A model generated the notes under the pieces. The model saw nothing but the letters and a program-made list of their open reading frames with translations, did not search any database and had not been told where the DNA came from. Shown one piece after another: positions 23,501 through 34,845 of a stretch of DNA of 64,000 nucleotides. The translations under genes were made by a program, and so were the position numbers. Source of the stretch: Sinotaia quadrata (taxonomy: Eukaryota; Mollusca; Gastropoda; Architaenioglossa; Viviparidae); contig CM054178.1 of assembly GCA_028829895.1 (NCBI GenBank), positions 69,079,835 through 69,143,834 of the forward strand, given 5' to 3'. Numbering within the stretch: the first letter of the stretch is position 1; the number at the start of each line of letters is the position of its first letter.

Positions 23501-23867
23501 CTACCTTTCTTTTATTTTCACTGGCTGGTCTTGCATTGGATGCCAAGATTCTCCTCTCTTAATTCCTTCATTATTTTGTGGTTGGTTTCTCCTGCACACT
23601 AGATAATAGAATTCATCATTTTTAAATTCTTCATCAATTTCTAGTCCAGAGTGGTGGTGTAGTTGCTTTGGCTTCTTTTCTTTCCAGAGCAAGCGTGGGA
23701 ACTTTCGTCTTGGGACGTCCTCGACTTGAATAGTTCTCGAGGGACTTGGGTCTTCCCACTATATCATGGTTCTGACCGCCCCCTCCTCCGAAATGGGGGT
23801 GTAAAGTCTTATAACTCTCAATTAACTCTCTTTGGAGGTGGTGGTGGTGGTCAGGTCTGTTCCTCAT
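23501..23867 (-). pseudogene. Possible broken coding sequence with AT-hook-like motifs
   Basis: Reading the minus strand from 23867, one frame gives a Gly run followed by VGRPKS and SRGRPKTK. The RGRP core is that of AT-hook DNA-binding motifs. Near 23690 the coding-like sequence moves to another frame, which runs through EIDEEFKNDEFYYLVCRRN to a stop at 23501. Composition is complex, unlike the array-derived frames around it. I recognise no specific family. The GATA array begins immediately at the upstream edge. It could be a frameshifted gene relic, two exons, or chance; confidence is low. Confidence 0.25.
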
Positions 23868-24052
<185 letters not shown>

Positions 24053-24123
24053 GGCGTCATAAAAGTCAGTTGTGAAATGTCAGGAAACCGAAGAATCCTA
24101 AGATTCCTCCTCTTGGACACAAA

Positions 24124-24300
24124 CTTGACACAGCTTTACACCCATTACACAGCTTTACAAAACCTTACGCAATTCTACAAGGCTTTACACGCATTACACA
24201 GTTTTACACGGTTTTACACGCATTACACAGCTTTTCGTAACTTCACATGCGTTACACATTTTTACACGGCTTACAGTTTTACACAGCTTTAGACGGCTTA
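24124..24300. repeat. Degenerate short-unit repeat (ttacacagct type)
   Basis: Repeated ttacac with gct, gca and ggct spacers, about 10-26 bp apart, with many substitutions. Confidence 0.85.
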
Positions 24301-25495
24301 GTCGATCCTAAATACACTAAAGAAATTGGATTCTAAATCGAATTTCCTTCTCTAACCAAGTCTTGATTGTTGGTAGGAAGCAGTCACGCTTGCGTTTATT
24401 AGTGAAAGATTGGGACTCTTGTGGTATTGGATGTATTTCGGTCTGCTTCCTGTCTTAGACATTTACTACCTTTCCAGCCAGTATTATCTCGGCGATGTTT
24501 TAGGAAGTGGTTGTTGGATGACCTCGCACCCTGAATAATTTCCAGCCACTTAAATGCAGCAAAACTTCAACACGAAACACGCCATGGCCATTTTCATACC
24601 TCTGTCGTTCCTTTCAATTTCCGATAAACATGGCCAACTTCCGGGAATTTTAGACCGTAAACCTTTTGTTCTGTATATGTGTGCTATTAACTATTTGAGC
24701 AAAACCTATCATTCTTTCACTCACCCACTACTAAAAATGTTAAAACCTCCAGGACCCGTCATATGCAAGGTATCCATTTTGGCTTAACGTGAGCCCTGTT
24801 TAAGAAAGGTTATGTTTCTGTAGGCCCTACGTGTATTTCCTTTTTAATAATATGGTATTCTTCTGCAATTGTTTCGCCTTTTTCCTTACATTAATTTTTG
24901 TTTAAAAACACTTGATGGCAAAGTGAGAGTTCTCGGTGAGAATATCGTTTTCTGTTAAGTTGTCTAGCATATGGTACGTTTCGTAGCATTATGGATCCAC
25001 AGTCTACTTATTCAGATCAATTTCATCGCTCTGTTTTCTCTTCCTGGTTTTCGGGTGACCTTTTTCATTTTTACAAACAACTTTATAGCTAATTGTCGTC
25101 AAAGTTAAAATCACTTCAACTGTCATATCATCCTCTGTTAATTCTACAAGGAAGTATTAAATTTTGCACATCAGTAAAATATGTATACTTTATCCTAATG
25201 ACTGAGCAACAACAAGTAAAATGAAAGAGACACCTCAAAGTACAGGAGTCTCGTTTGTAAATGTAATCTGATCATATTTTATAGATTATGAAACCACCCG
25301 AATTCTGCTTTAAACACTCGTTGGTACTCGTAATGCTTCGAGACGGACTGCTTTATTTGGGGGGGGGGGTCTTTTACCAGTAATCACGATGCAGTTTTGT
25401 GTTGAATCCAGTCATGCGTTTGATCTTTTGCCTTCCTAACTAGATCTTCGACTAAAGTGATATGTTAGCGTTACGATTGTTACAAGCTTACTAGT
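24301..25495. other. Unique spacer
   Basis: A G11 run lies at 25359-25369. A 77-codon plus-strand frame at 24554-24787 has no recognisable domain. Confidence 0.4.
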
Positions 25496-25513
25496 GTGTT
25501 TGTATGTGTGTGT

Positions 25514-25599
<86 letters not shown>

Positions 25600-25600
25600 T
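25496..25600. repeat. (GT)n microsatellite
   Basis: About 50 GT dinucleotides, with tat interruptions on the left. Confidence 0.97.
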
Positions 25601-26180
25601 GTCTACGTGAGAATCTGTATATATGTGGTTGTTTGGGGATGGGGTTGTCGCTGGGGGAGGGTGAAATCTTGCGTCCTGATGCACTACTGACAGTCACTTG
25701 TTTGTCATTTCTAGCATTTATGACCGGTAAACTCTTGCAGTCGTGCTTTCATTTTTTTCAACGCGTTGATTAATAGTTGCACTTACTTTCTGTTCCGCTT
25801 ACTCTTTGAACATTTCACTTTTCAAAAACATATCTTCACGTCTTCCGCCATTTGGGGTAGCTTCCTCTGGATTCTTTCACATGTGTAGGATGACTTTTGT
25901 GGACTCGTTCAGCTCTCGAGCTATTTTGATAATTAGTTGTCTTCTAAAGGTGTTTTTTCTTAATTGCTTCTTTACAAAGAAGCCATGTCTTTCAAGTGTC
26001 ACTTTCTTTGCAAGACGAAAAGCAATGTTTACAAATCACTAGTTTTTATCTAGCCTAGGCGTAATCAAGGTGAAGGAGATGGTGAGAGAGAGAAAGAAAA
26101 AAACAGGAGAGAAAAGAAGAAAGGAGAAAGTATTTAGTAGAGATTAAGACAGTACACAAGTACACAAAGAGAGACAAAGA
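25601..26180. other. Spacer with small complex frames
   Basis: Both strands at 25806-26042 carry moderately complex frames. The minus-strand one is Lys/Arg-rich (includes AKKVTLERHGFFVKKQLRK). No family recognised. Confidence 0.2.
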
Positions 26181-26263
<83 letters not shown>

Positions 26264-26272
26264 TGTGTGTGT
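26181..26272. repeat. (GT)n microsatellite
   Basis: About 45 GT dinucleotides with two interruptions at the right end. Confidence 0.97.
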
Positions 26273-26343
26273 TGTATTGTGTCTGTGATGTGGAAAAATA
26301 TGAGAGAATGAAAGGCGAATGAAAGATATAAAGATGAAACAAG

Positions 26344-26683
26344 TGAGACAGAGAGAGAGAAACAGGTTGTGAGAGAGAAATAGCTGTGATAGAGAGAAAT
26401 AGCTGTGAGATAGAAATAGCTGTGATAGAGAGATATAGCTGTGATAGAGAGAAATAGCTGTGAGATAGAAATAGCTGTGATAGAGAGAAATAGCTATGAG
26501 ACAGAAATAGCTGTCATAGAGAGAAATAGCTGTGATATTGAAATAGCTGTGATAGAGAGAAATAGCTGTGAGATAGAAATAGCTGTGAGAGAGAGAAATA
26601 GCTGTGAGAGAGATAAATAGCTATGAGATAGAGAGATATAGCTGTGAGATATAGAGAAATAGCTGTGATAGAGAGAAATTGAA
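26344..26683. repeat. Minisatellite, 17-19-bp units, about 18 copies
   Basis: Units agagagaaatagctgtgat and agatagaaatagctgtg are mixed. AGCT recurs in nearly every copy. Confidence 0.93.
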
Positions 26684-26942
26684 TACTTAACCTTGTATAA
26701 TTTTATTAATACTTGCTTGGTTGACGTTTTCTTTAAAAATACCAGGATATATAATACGTGATATCAGTGAAAAGTTCAGCATATATTTATTTAATAGCAT
26801 TCTAAATGCAGTATTTTACATTGGCAATAATATTTTAGCATATATTGATTTAAATTGTTTTAAAAAATCAATTTATAAAACAAGGAACCAAATAATTTTT
26901 ACAAATTGTGTCACTAAATATTTTCTGCATACTGGAAGAATT

Positions 26943-26945
<3 letters not shown>

Positions 26946-26999
<54 letters not shown>
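26946..26999. repeat. (AC)n microsatellite
   Basis: About 27 AC dinucleotides in very AT-rich DNA. Confidence 0.97.
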
Positions 27000-27002
<3 letters not shown>

Positions 27003-27490
27003 ACACATATATATACATTCAGAGGTCAAGGAAACAGAAAATTGTATAATGTGATCCAGATAAATTATAACTATCTTAAACATTAAAAGTCAATTAAATG
27101 CAAGGTTATAACAATCTTAATGTAAAATTTCCTTAATTCGTTTACATTTATATATCCTTTAGGTTTATTATTTGAAATTATTTACCTATTGTTGAGTTCT
27201 TTGCTTTAAATTCTATTTCGTATTTTATATTTTATTTTTTCTTAACTTGGTTGTTTCGTTTTGCTCAAAGCGGATAACTTACACAAAAATGTTCAAATAA
27301 TTTAAATTAAATCAACGTCAACAACAGAGTCAGTGTAATCTTGATAATTACGTCATCTTCATTGTCGAATCGGTATTTTGAAAATTCTTGTTTCCATATT
27401 TTTTTCCGTTTAATTTCTCTTCCGAATGGCTGTGCAAATCAATGAGTTCTATGGACCGCGGCGAGCGATGGGAGAAAACGATGCTCGGCT
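27000..27490. other. AT-rich spacer
   Basis: Nothing recognised. Confidence 0.4.
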
Positions 27491-27555
27491 CTCTTTGTCT
27501 GTCTGTCTCTGTCTGTCTCTCTCTCTCTCTCCCCTCCACCCCCCCCCCCCCCCTC
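27491..27555. repeat. (TC)n/TGTC tract ending in a C homopolymer
   Basis: tctgtctgtc and (tc)n, then ccctccac and about 15 C. Confidence 0.95.
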
Positions 27556-27924
27556 TCAGCTTACCGCGAATATTGAACCCCTGACAAATTGATTCGCCCT
27601 GTTGCCTGCGTACGTGAGAGTTCTGAAAATGAGAGAGCAGTGAATGCTCTCTGCCCGATTTACGCTTGGACTGGTTAACTCCGTTCGTCACCATGAAATA
27701 GCTTGCAGAAGTTAATTGCCTCGTAAATTAAGAAAATAGATTCAGAGATACTGTTCAAAGAGTTCAAAGGTGTATACAGGTAGCAGGTAAAGTTTTACTG
27801 CTAGCAACTGTAGAGATCTGGAGCGCGTGTGAGAAACAAGACTTTGTAGTATGAGTATCATAGAGGTTTAACAAGCTGTACAACACTATTGGTTAGGCGA
27901 AAATAATTCGAACACTTGTCTTTG
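27556..27924. other. Unique spacer
   Basis: Nothing recognised. Confidence 0.4.
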
Positions 27925-28055
<131 letters not shown>

Positions 28056-29966
28056 GTCCGTCCGTTCACGGGGAGTTGATGGATGGACACGGACAGAGTG
28101 ACATACAAACAGACGAACGAATGGATGGATAGATAATGGACTGACGGACGTTCTAATAGATGCAAAGAGAATGTTATTATAATTATTATTATTTACAACA
28201 AGAATCTTATTCACTTAATTCACTGTTACCTAAATAACAGGAGATAATGTACTCTCACTCCTAATATGATTCATTTATTTTTAAATTCCTCTTCATACTG
28301 CTTTGCATGGTGGGGGAAAAAAGTCTTGAAAGTCAAAACTGAATGCCTCCCGGAGTTTCCAGAAAGTTATTATCCGTTACCGTCCAAGCATAAATCTTGC
28401 GAAGGAAATTTTTTTTTCAACGCAAAATTTAACATCAGAAAGAAGAACAGATAGAAAGAATGAAAAAAAAAGAAAAGTGAAAACAATATTGGATTGTTGC
28501 GTCGGCCGGCAATGTTGGGTGGACATAAAACCGGAAGTTTTCACTTCAGCTGATTAACTTCGACAGGATGCTTGTAGTCCTATCGATGCACGCGCTGGTC
28601 TTAATGTTATTTTTCAAAGACAAAGTTGGAGGAAGACGAGGCTGTGGGATGCAAATAGTTCTTGGTTCATTGTAAAAGTGCTTGGAGCGGCTGAATATAA
28701 ATTGTATCTAAAGAGAGGGAATGGCTAAGCGGACAGCTTGAAAACTGCCTGCCTGTTATTCCTCTTTTTTTCTTCTTGTAAATTCCTTTACCAGCTGTGT
28801 GGTTCTCTCCCCATTTGTTTTCTGTGTTTTATTGCCAGATTTGTGAGTTATCTCCCATCAGTTGTCATCCTAGAGGCGAAATATCACTGATAATTATAAT
28901 AAATGGTATGGCGTTTTCAAAATTTCTTCTTCTCTCTCGTTCACTTATTCAGTTTATTCTTCTTCATGACATGTCTTCCGAGTTATTTCTCCCTTCTCTC
29001 TATCTCTTCTATCTTTTTATCTGTCTGTCCATCTATCTATCTATCCATCTATCAATATATCTATCTATCTATTTTTCCCTCTGTTTTCCTCTCATCCTTC
29101 TTTTGCTTCTCTCCTTCTCTCAAGCACATATAAAAGACATTCATACAAATATGCAAACAATTAATACAATTCAAAATCACGCACATGCGTGTTACAATTA
29201 TGACAAGCATTTCCACATGCAAGCGAATTAAATTGTTACACAAAATTTACTTGACTGTGCACAAGCGTTCTACAATTACAGTTCAGTTATTTTAGCTTTC
29301 AAAAGAATAAATTTAGCATTCCTTAAACTTTACAAAATTATCGTTCCACAATTCAACAATCATATAGAAGCACAAATACTCTAATCAAGCCACATGTCAG
29401 GAGAAATAGCAATAATTACAATTTCAACAATGATAGATAAGCAAATTCACACAATGATATTCTTAATAAAATACAAAGCAATATTTTAAGAAATCGATGT
29501 GTTATTACCTTGCCTATTAACCATGGTACCTCTTCTTAGCACAACGGGTCTCTGGATGATTCATGGAACAATGCGATGCCTTGATAAGCATTACCGTACC
29601 AAGCTTCTTCCTCGTGAATACGGCACTGGCGTCGGTCCATGGTATATAAAGGTGCATGTGAATTTATGGCAGGAAATTTATTGGCCAAGCATCAGGCTTG
29701 GACATGACCTACTATCGGCTATTGTTTGAAGTATTACGTAATAGATGCAAGCTTCCTTCTGACTGTGAATACAGTGCACGCCTCCGAGCGTGGTGATTAC
29801 GTCACTCTCGTTAAACTGGTATCAAAAATTACATCACTCTCGTTAAACTGGTATCAAAAATATCGGTTATGAATAGGTCGCAATCCACAAAAAGCTAAAC
29901 ATAACAATGCAGACTAATTACGGGTTAGGAGGTCAAGTATAATTTGGCCTTGACTCCATTACAGAT
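28056..29966. other. Mostly unique spacer
   Basis: It holds an imperfect CTAT tract (29010-29072, opposite strand sense to the long GATA arrays) and a 33-bp dimer at 29796-29861 containing a-c-g/a-tcactctcgttaaactgg. A TATATAAAG at 29643-29651 lies inside a 76-codon plus-strand frame (29499-29729) of unknown identity. No gene is supported. Confidence 0.4.
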
Positions 29967-30318
29967 ATAATGCTTTAGTACATAGGCACTTGTAGATATC
30001 TTATGTCATTAACTAATAAATGTTTGATATCATGCTTTAGTACACTGGCACTTGTAGGTGTTTTTATCATTAACTAATAACTAATAAATATTTGTTAAAA
30101 ACATCTTTAGTACATCATCACCCCAGAGTACATCACGTCGCCACCCATCTTTCCCTTGATTTACTTTATCAGTCAATTACAAATAATTAGAACCAATCCA
30201 TGATAATTAGTATTCATGACTTTTTCAAACATTCCACACCCATATTTCCCTTGATTAACTTGATCAAACATTCCACACCCATATTCTGTCGACATATGTC
30301 ACCTATCCATACACGAGG
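29967..30318 (+). repeat. Dispersed repeat, possible relative of the 51.3-kb hAT element
   Basis: Two tandem units containing tttagtacactggcacttgt are followed by catcaccccagagtacatc. The second unit (30037-30141) matches the reverse complement of 51348-51443, the putative 3' end of the hAT element. A second block (30207-30318, with attccacacccatattctgtc) resembles 52024-52100 in the same orientation. The orders and orientations differ between the two loci, so one of them is rearranged. Confidence 0.75.
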
Positions 30319-30845
30319 TCAAGGTTACAATAGCCTTAAGGTCAAATAGTTAAAATACGGAATCTTTGTCAACTACGAGACGCGAAAAGTAATCCCTTAA
30401 AATAACTTCACCTCACTGCACCTTAATACAAACACCATCTGTTGATCTAGAGATGGTGATTCAAACAAACAGCAGCAATTCATGCACTGCACACTCGCCA
30501 CTCAGCCCATTAATTACAGCTTTTTCACATCCTTAGTCAAGGCATCCTATTTACTCACAAACACGTTACAAAAAACATGTTATCACAACATTCTGAATGA
30601 TTTAACTGCGAATAAACATTATCGTTCCTCATTGCATTCTCTCTTCTCTTCGCTTTCTCCGTAAAAAAACAAAAAACAAAAAAAACCCCAGACAATCTAA
30701 TAGAATGTATCTCTATGCAATGCATACTTTTATAAGGGGAAACAATTTAAAATAGGTACCCGACATTGCATATAATCATTTGCCCAAAACCTACATCAAA
30801 TATCCCAAGTAACGTAAATGTTTTATTGTTTTATAGAGTCTTCTG
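30319..30845. other. AT-rich spacer
   Basis: No gene recognised. Confidence 0.4.
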
Positions 30846-30981
30846 ACTCTCAGAAGAAAAATACGAGATGTAGAAAAGAGAGAGAAGGGCAGAGAGAAAA
30901 GACAAAGAAAGAGAAGGATAAAAGAAAGAAATATTGGGAAAGAGATAGAAAGAGTAAGAGAAAAACAGAAAGTACAAGAAT

Positions 30982-31013
<32 letters not shown>

Positions 31014-31440
31014 TTGAGTGAGTGAGAGAGAGAAGGAAAAGAGAAGGAAAAAGAGAGAAAAGTAAAAAGAAGGAAAGAGAGAGAAAGAGTGTTCGGTGAA
31101 ATAAAATACATTAGAGAGAGAAGGACAGAAACAAGCAAACATAAAAGACAACAAGGAAGAGTGAAGAAACAAAGCAAACAATTGAACGATCTAAAAAAAA
31201 AAAAAACGAGAAAAAGAAGCATATAAGAAAGTAACAAGCTAGATAAATACGACCAAAAATAAGAAAGGGGGATAACAGAAATAAAAACAAACACAGATTT
31301 TAAAAAAAGGAATGGAAGAAAAAAGAGAAGACAGAGGGTTGAACAAAAAAAGAAGAAAAGGGTGAAGAAACAAATAGAAATACGTGAACAAAACCAAACA
31401 TTTAATGAGTTAGTAAATAAATGAAAGTCAGATATGCAAA
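30846..31440. repeat. 600-bp polypurine tract
   Basis: The plus strand is almost all A and G, with (GA)n near 30991-31013 and an A run near 31193. The complementary Phe/Ser/Leu-rich minus-strand frame of 314 codons is entirely explained by this composition. Confidence 0.93.
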
Positions 31441-32391
31441 CAGAAGGATGGACAGTAATTAAATAATCGCAGAGAAAATTCTTAGGATTTGAACAGAATT
31501 GTAATTTTATGGTTTTTAACAGATGTTGTAAGCATATAAGATATATTTCCTTTACGAAAATCCCTGTAGGAAACAGTAAAACAGTCCTGGGGATCGTCCC
31601 GTCTGGAGTAAATATATAATATAAATTCCGCTTTCTAGCTTGATGTTTCTCAGCGTGTTTATGTGTGTGAATATAATATATGTGTGTATGTATGTGCGTG
31701 CGTGCACGCAAGCATATGTTTGTGTATGTGTTCACAAGTCTAAATATTTGTAGTAATCGGGTAATTTAGACTTCTTTGCTGGTGTCTTGCATTAGTCATC
31801 GTAAACTCGTCAAAGTGTTTGTGGGGATATGGCGCTGGCATCGTCCAATTACCAATTAATACTCTGCACCCAGTTGTGATTATGGGTGTGTGAAATCAGT
31901 TCCAGCTTTTGGTGTCACAAGTCACAATCATTCCACTCGCAACCCACAGCTTAGTCATGAACACAATCACAAATCAATATGATTGATTGGTACACCAGAC
32001 AGATTGATAAGCAGATATGTATAGTTCAATCTCAATCACACTCAGTAATACCCAGAAATATAAAGAGAGTTCATATAAAGAACAGAGACCCACACGGACG
32101 AATAGGTGCTGTTTCTTTTTGAATACATTTATTGTTGGTACATAGACCACTCGTGTTAGCATGACTCACTAACATATTATATGTTCTTGTCTGTCACCTG
32201 TATTTACTTATTATATTGGCTGTATGTATCAGGGGGCTCGAGCTATCTTCTAGAACTATCACTCTTTTAATCTTCATCTATTATTAATCTTTCTTACACG
32301 TTCGGCCAGCCAGGTGTGTTTTGGGGGGATTAGCCTAAGTTTTACTGGTATCTCAGGGTGATGGAGAATTAACATCTTGTCCATCTCCTAG
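31441..32391. other. Spacer, possible old LTR-like sequence
   Basis: GT-rich sequence lies at 31660-31730. On the minus strand at 31950-32170 an AATAAA-containing AT-rich stretch looks LTR-like, but I find no matching second copy. No gene is supported. Confidence 0.25.
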
Positions 32392-32517
32392 CAAAACGTT
32401 ACATGCTATCTGAATAAAATACCTGAAAACCACAAACTCGCCTCACTACTCAAACCAGCGCTCATCAGTAGTGCCCACATCCTCCATAAAATCTTGGATC
32501 TCCCAGAATCTTTATAA
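32392..32517 (+). mobile_element. Non-LTR retrotransposon: C-terminal coding fragment
   Basis: An open stretch of 41 codons ends at a stop (TAA 32515-32517). It contains IPENHKLASLL and ALISSAHILHKILDLPESL. This pattern (Y..KIP, then SAHIL.K(I/V)L near the C terminus) is, from memory, the end of a widespread invertebrate non-LTR retrotransposon protein. The upstream part is missing. A second copy of the equivalent tail lies about 800 bp downstream, so this belongs to a separate, truncated insertion. Confidence 0.6.
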
Positions 32518-32595
32518 TATTCCTAGACCTCGTACCACAACTGACAGTCAACAGAAGTCGTGGGAAAATATTGAAAAATAATAGAACATATGCAA

Positions 32596-33337
32596 AATGG
32601 AATCCAATTTCTGGCTGGAACAGAATACATCAAGAGATACAACGATGTGGCAGAAATCACACAAAAGCCTTTGTGAGAACTATGGAGTAAGAGCACAAGA
32701 AAGAGCATGGATTCACCAATTTGAAGCAGTCACCGAGACAGAAGAAGTCACCGAGACAGAAGCAGTCACCTGGATAGAAGAAGTCACCGAGACAGAAGAA
32801 GTCACCGAGACAGAAGCAGTCACCTGGATAGAAGAAGTCACCGAGACAGAAGAAGTCACCAATCTGAAGCAGTCACCGGGACAGAAGAAGTCACCGAGAC
32901 AGAAGCAGTCACCGAGACAGAAGAAGTCACCGAGACAGAAAAAGTCACCGAGACAGAAGAAGTCACCTGGACAGAAGAAGTCACCGAGACAGAAGCAGTC
33001 ACCTGGACAGAAGCAGTCACCGAGACAGAAGCAGTCACCGGGACAGAAAAAGTCACCGGGACAGAAGAAGTCACCGAGACAGAAGAAGTCAAAATACTGT
33101 GGGACTTGAGAAGAACAGATCGAGTGATTCCTGTATGTAGTTCTCCTAAGTCATAACAGCAATGGATCTCACTGTTCTAAGTGAGAGAAACGTAATTATG
33201 AAAAAAGAAAAATATAAACGTAACCGGATCTCATATCTCATATCCAGAGACTGTGGAATGTAAAAGAAGAAGTGATGCCTATAGTGACAGGAACCTTTGG
33301 GAAGATAGTATCTCAATTAGGAAGGCTATTTGAATAA
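32596..33337 (+). mobile_element. Non-LTR retrotransposon: late coding region with internal repeat expansion
   Basis: Conserved blocks appear in the expected order, in different frames. GTEYIKRYNDVAEIT (32617-32661) is followed by CENYG in the next frame, then VTETEEV repeats, EEVKILWD and TDRVI (33082-33126), and RLWNVKEEVMPIVTGTFG (33248 on) to a stop at 33335. The tail Y-L-N-K then appears one frame over. From memory of this protein family these blocks lie downstream of the reverse transcriptase domain. Frameshifts and stops make it a dead copy. The segment between the first block and EEVKILWD has been inflated by an 18-bp minisatellite. Confidence 0.7.
32728..33092. repeat. Minisatellite, 18-bp unit, about 20 copies, inside retrotransposon coding sequence
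   Basis: Units gtcaccgagacagaagaa with variants gcagtc and acctggata. The first copies repeat a 54-bp trimer. In frame it reads VTETEE, and the family normally has one such stretch just before the EEV.ILWD block, which follows here at 33082. One indel near 32860 moves the open frame. The 170-codon open frame at 32597-33109 is this repeat plus transposon sequence, not a host gene. Confidence 0.93.
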
Positions 33338-34584
33338 ACTAACTGGAAACCACCATAATTATCTTTATAATTAGTATATTGTATTTTCAGTCCCTTTTTC
33401 GTTATTTGTCAAAGTAAGACTAGTGAGTCTGGGGCATGAAACCGATTTTGGTGTACATTTCAAATCCATGAAAAAATATTTTTTCTTTATTTAAACTGTC
33501 AGACAAAATCTCTCAAAATCTAATGTAATGTTTTACCCCATCTACTTTATGTGACGTATGAATTGGCGACTCTGTGTCAGGCGGCATGCATCGAAAAATC
33601 TGATTATTTTCACTTTCTAAAACTAAAAGAAAAAATTAAACCTATTCTGTGTTGCTGGATTATTTCTTGGGATACTGGGACTTGGGTCATCTTTCACAAT
33701 AGTAATCTCAGACGCTGTCGAGATTTCTTCAACTAAAATGTATGATGACAAGCAAATCACGACAATTGACAACTTAAATCTAAACTACGTGCAAGACACA
33801 TTAATGATGTCATATTTTGTTTAAGGGGCGATAACATGATTCCAACATATTCAGATACTGTCGCCTTCGTTTTGTTGTTTTTCTTTTGTCGAATGTGGGG
33901 GAGATAATCCTTTAAGTAGTTTGTGGAGGAGGGGCGAGAATAGAGAACAAGTCAGCAACAAAACTGATTAAATGATTGTATTCTTTATTAGACTGTTCCT
34001 TTTTCTTCCATTCCTCAAGATCGCGATGCGCTATGTTTGGAGGAGTCAGATTTATAATGTCAGGAGACATTATTGTCCAGTGTTGAATATCTGATCGAAA
34101 TCAACAAGCTGTATCTCAGGAATTAACTGATCCTATTTGCGTGCAGCTTGACACAGAGAGTAGGGCTGAGACGGTTTTGTTCAGTACAAATTGAAACTGG
34201 ATATTTAATTGTTGGTTTAGGGTTATTACTTGGGGTTTTGTTTTAATTGTGGTGAAATTTTTATGGGGTGAAAATGTCTTAGTCGTGAAGATTCTTGTGG
34301 TTAATTATTTGATTGGGATGAGCATGTCTGCTTGGAAACTCTTACAGAAAGTAAGTACCTGGAATGACCTTTTACCTGTAAAAACCATACCTGTGAGTGC
34401 CGTTGTGTCAATAATTAATTTTAGTTCAATGATTATTAATTTTACTTTCTTTCCTTGCAAGATAAATAGATAGATTGTGTTAGAAGAAATCCCTAAATAT
34501 ATGTGTACATGATTGGTAAAGATCCATGACATGTGGTTGTCTGTCGAAAATCGACGGTTATGCTTAAATAATTTAGTGAGGAAA
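33338..34584. other. Spacer between retrotransposon fragments
   Basis: No conserved block recognised. Frames at 33551-33736 and 34249-34473 have no known domain. It could be decayed element sequence. Confidence 0.3.
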
Positions 34585-34845
34585 TCTATGATTTGACAAC
34601 AAATGAAATAAATGAACTAGAACGAAAAACCAGAAAACCACTCACAATGTATAAAGCCCTACATCTAAAACAGATGTAGATAGACTCTATATATATTGTA
34701 ATATGGGAGGCAGGGGATTCAAGAAAATAAAAGATGCCATTGAAGGAGAAGTTATAGGCCTGAAGGACTACATCTAGAATAACAACAAAGATGAGTCACT
34801 GATAGAAGCAGTAAAGATGAGTGGATTATACCAACCCCCAATAGC
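34585..34845 (+). mobile_element. Non-LTR retrotransposon: segment just after the reverse transcriptase domain
   Basis: The plus strand encodes NEINELERKTRKPLTMYKALH (34603-34664), then after an in-frame stop IKDAIEGEVIGLKDYI (34728-34775). The pattern L..KTRK.LTMYKALHP, then D..Y....GGRG and E..GL..Y is, from memory, the post-RT region of the same protein family. It lies downstream of the C-terminal pieces, so the order is scrambled. It abuts a minus-strand N-terminal fragment. Confidence 0.65.

Noticed and set aside
29643..29651. TATA-box promoter (TATATAAAG), also TATAAAG at 6260
   Set aside because: The motifs fit, but no credible downstream exon is visible and AT-rich DNA gives many such matches.
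30791..31735. Longest open frame in the window (314 codons, minus strand)
   Set aside because: It is the complement of a polypurine tract; Phe/Ser/Leu low complexity with no domain.
32597..33109. 170-codon repetitive protein gene
   Set aside because: It is a decayed retrotransposon segment with an 18-bp array; conserved blocks fall in different frames.
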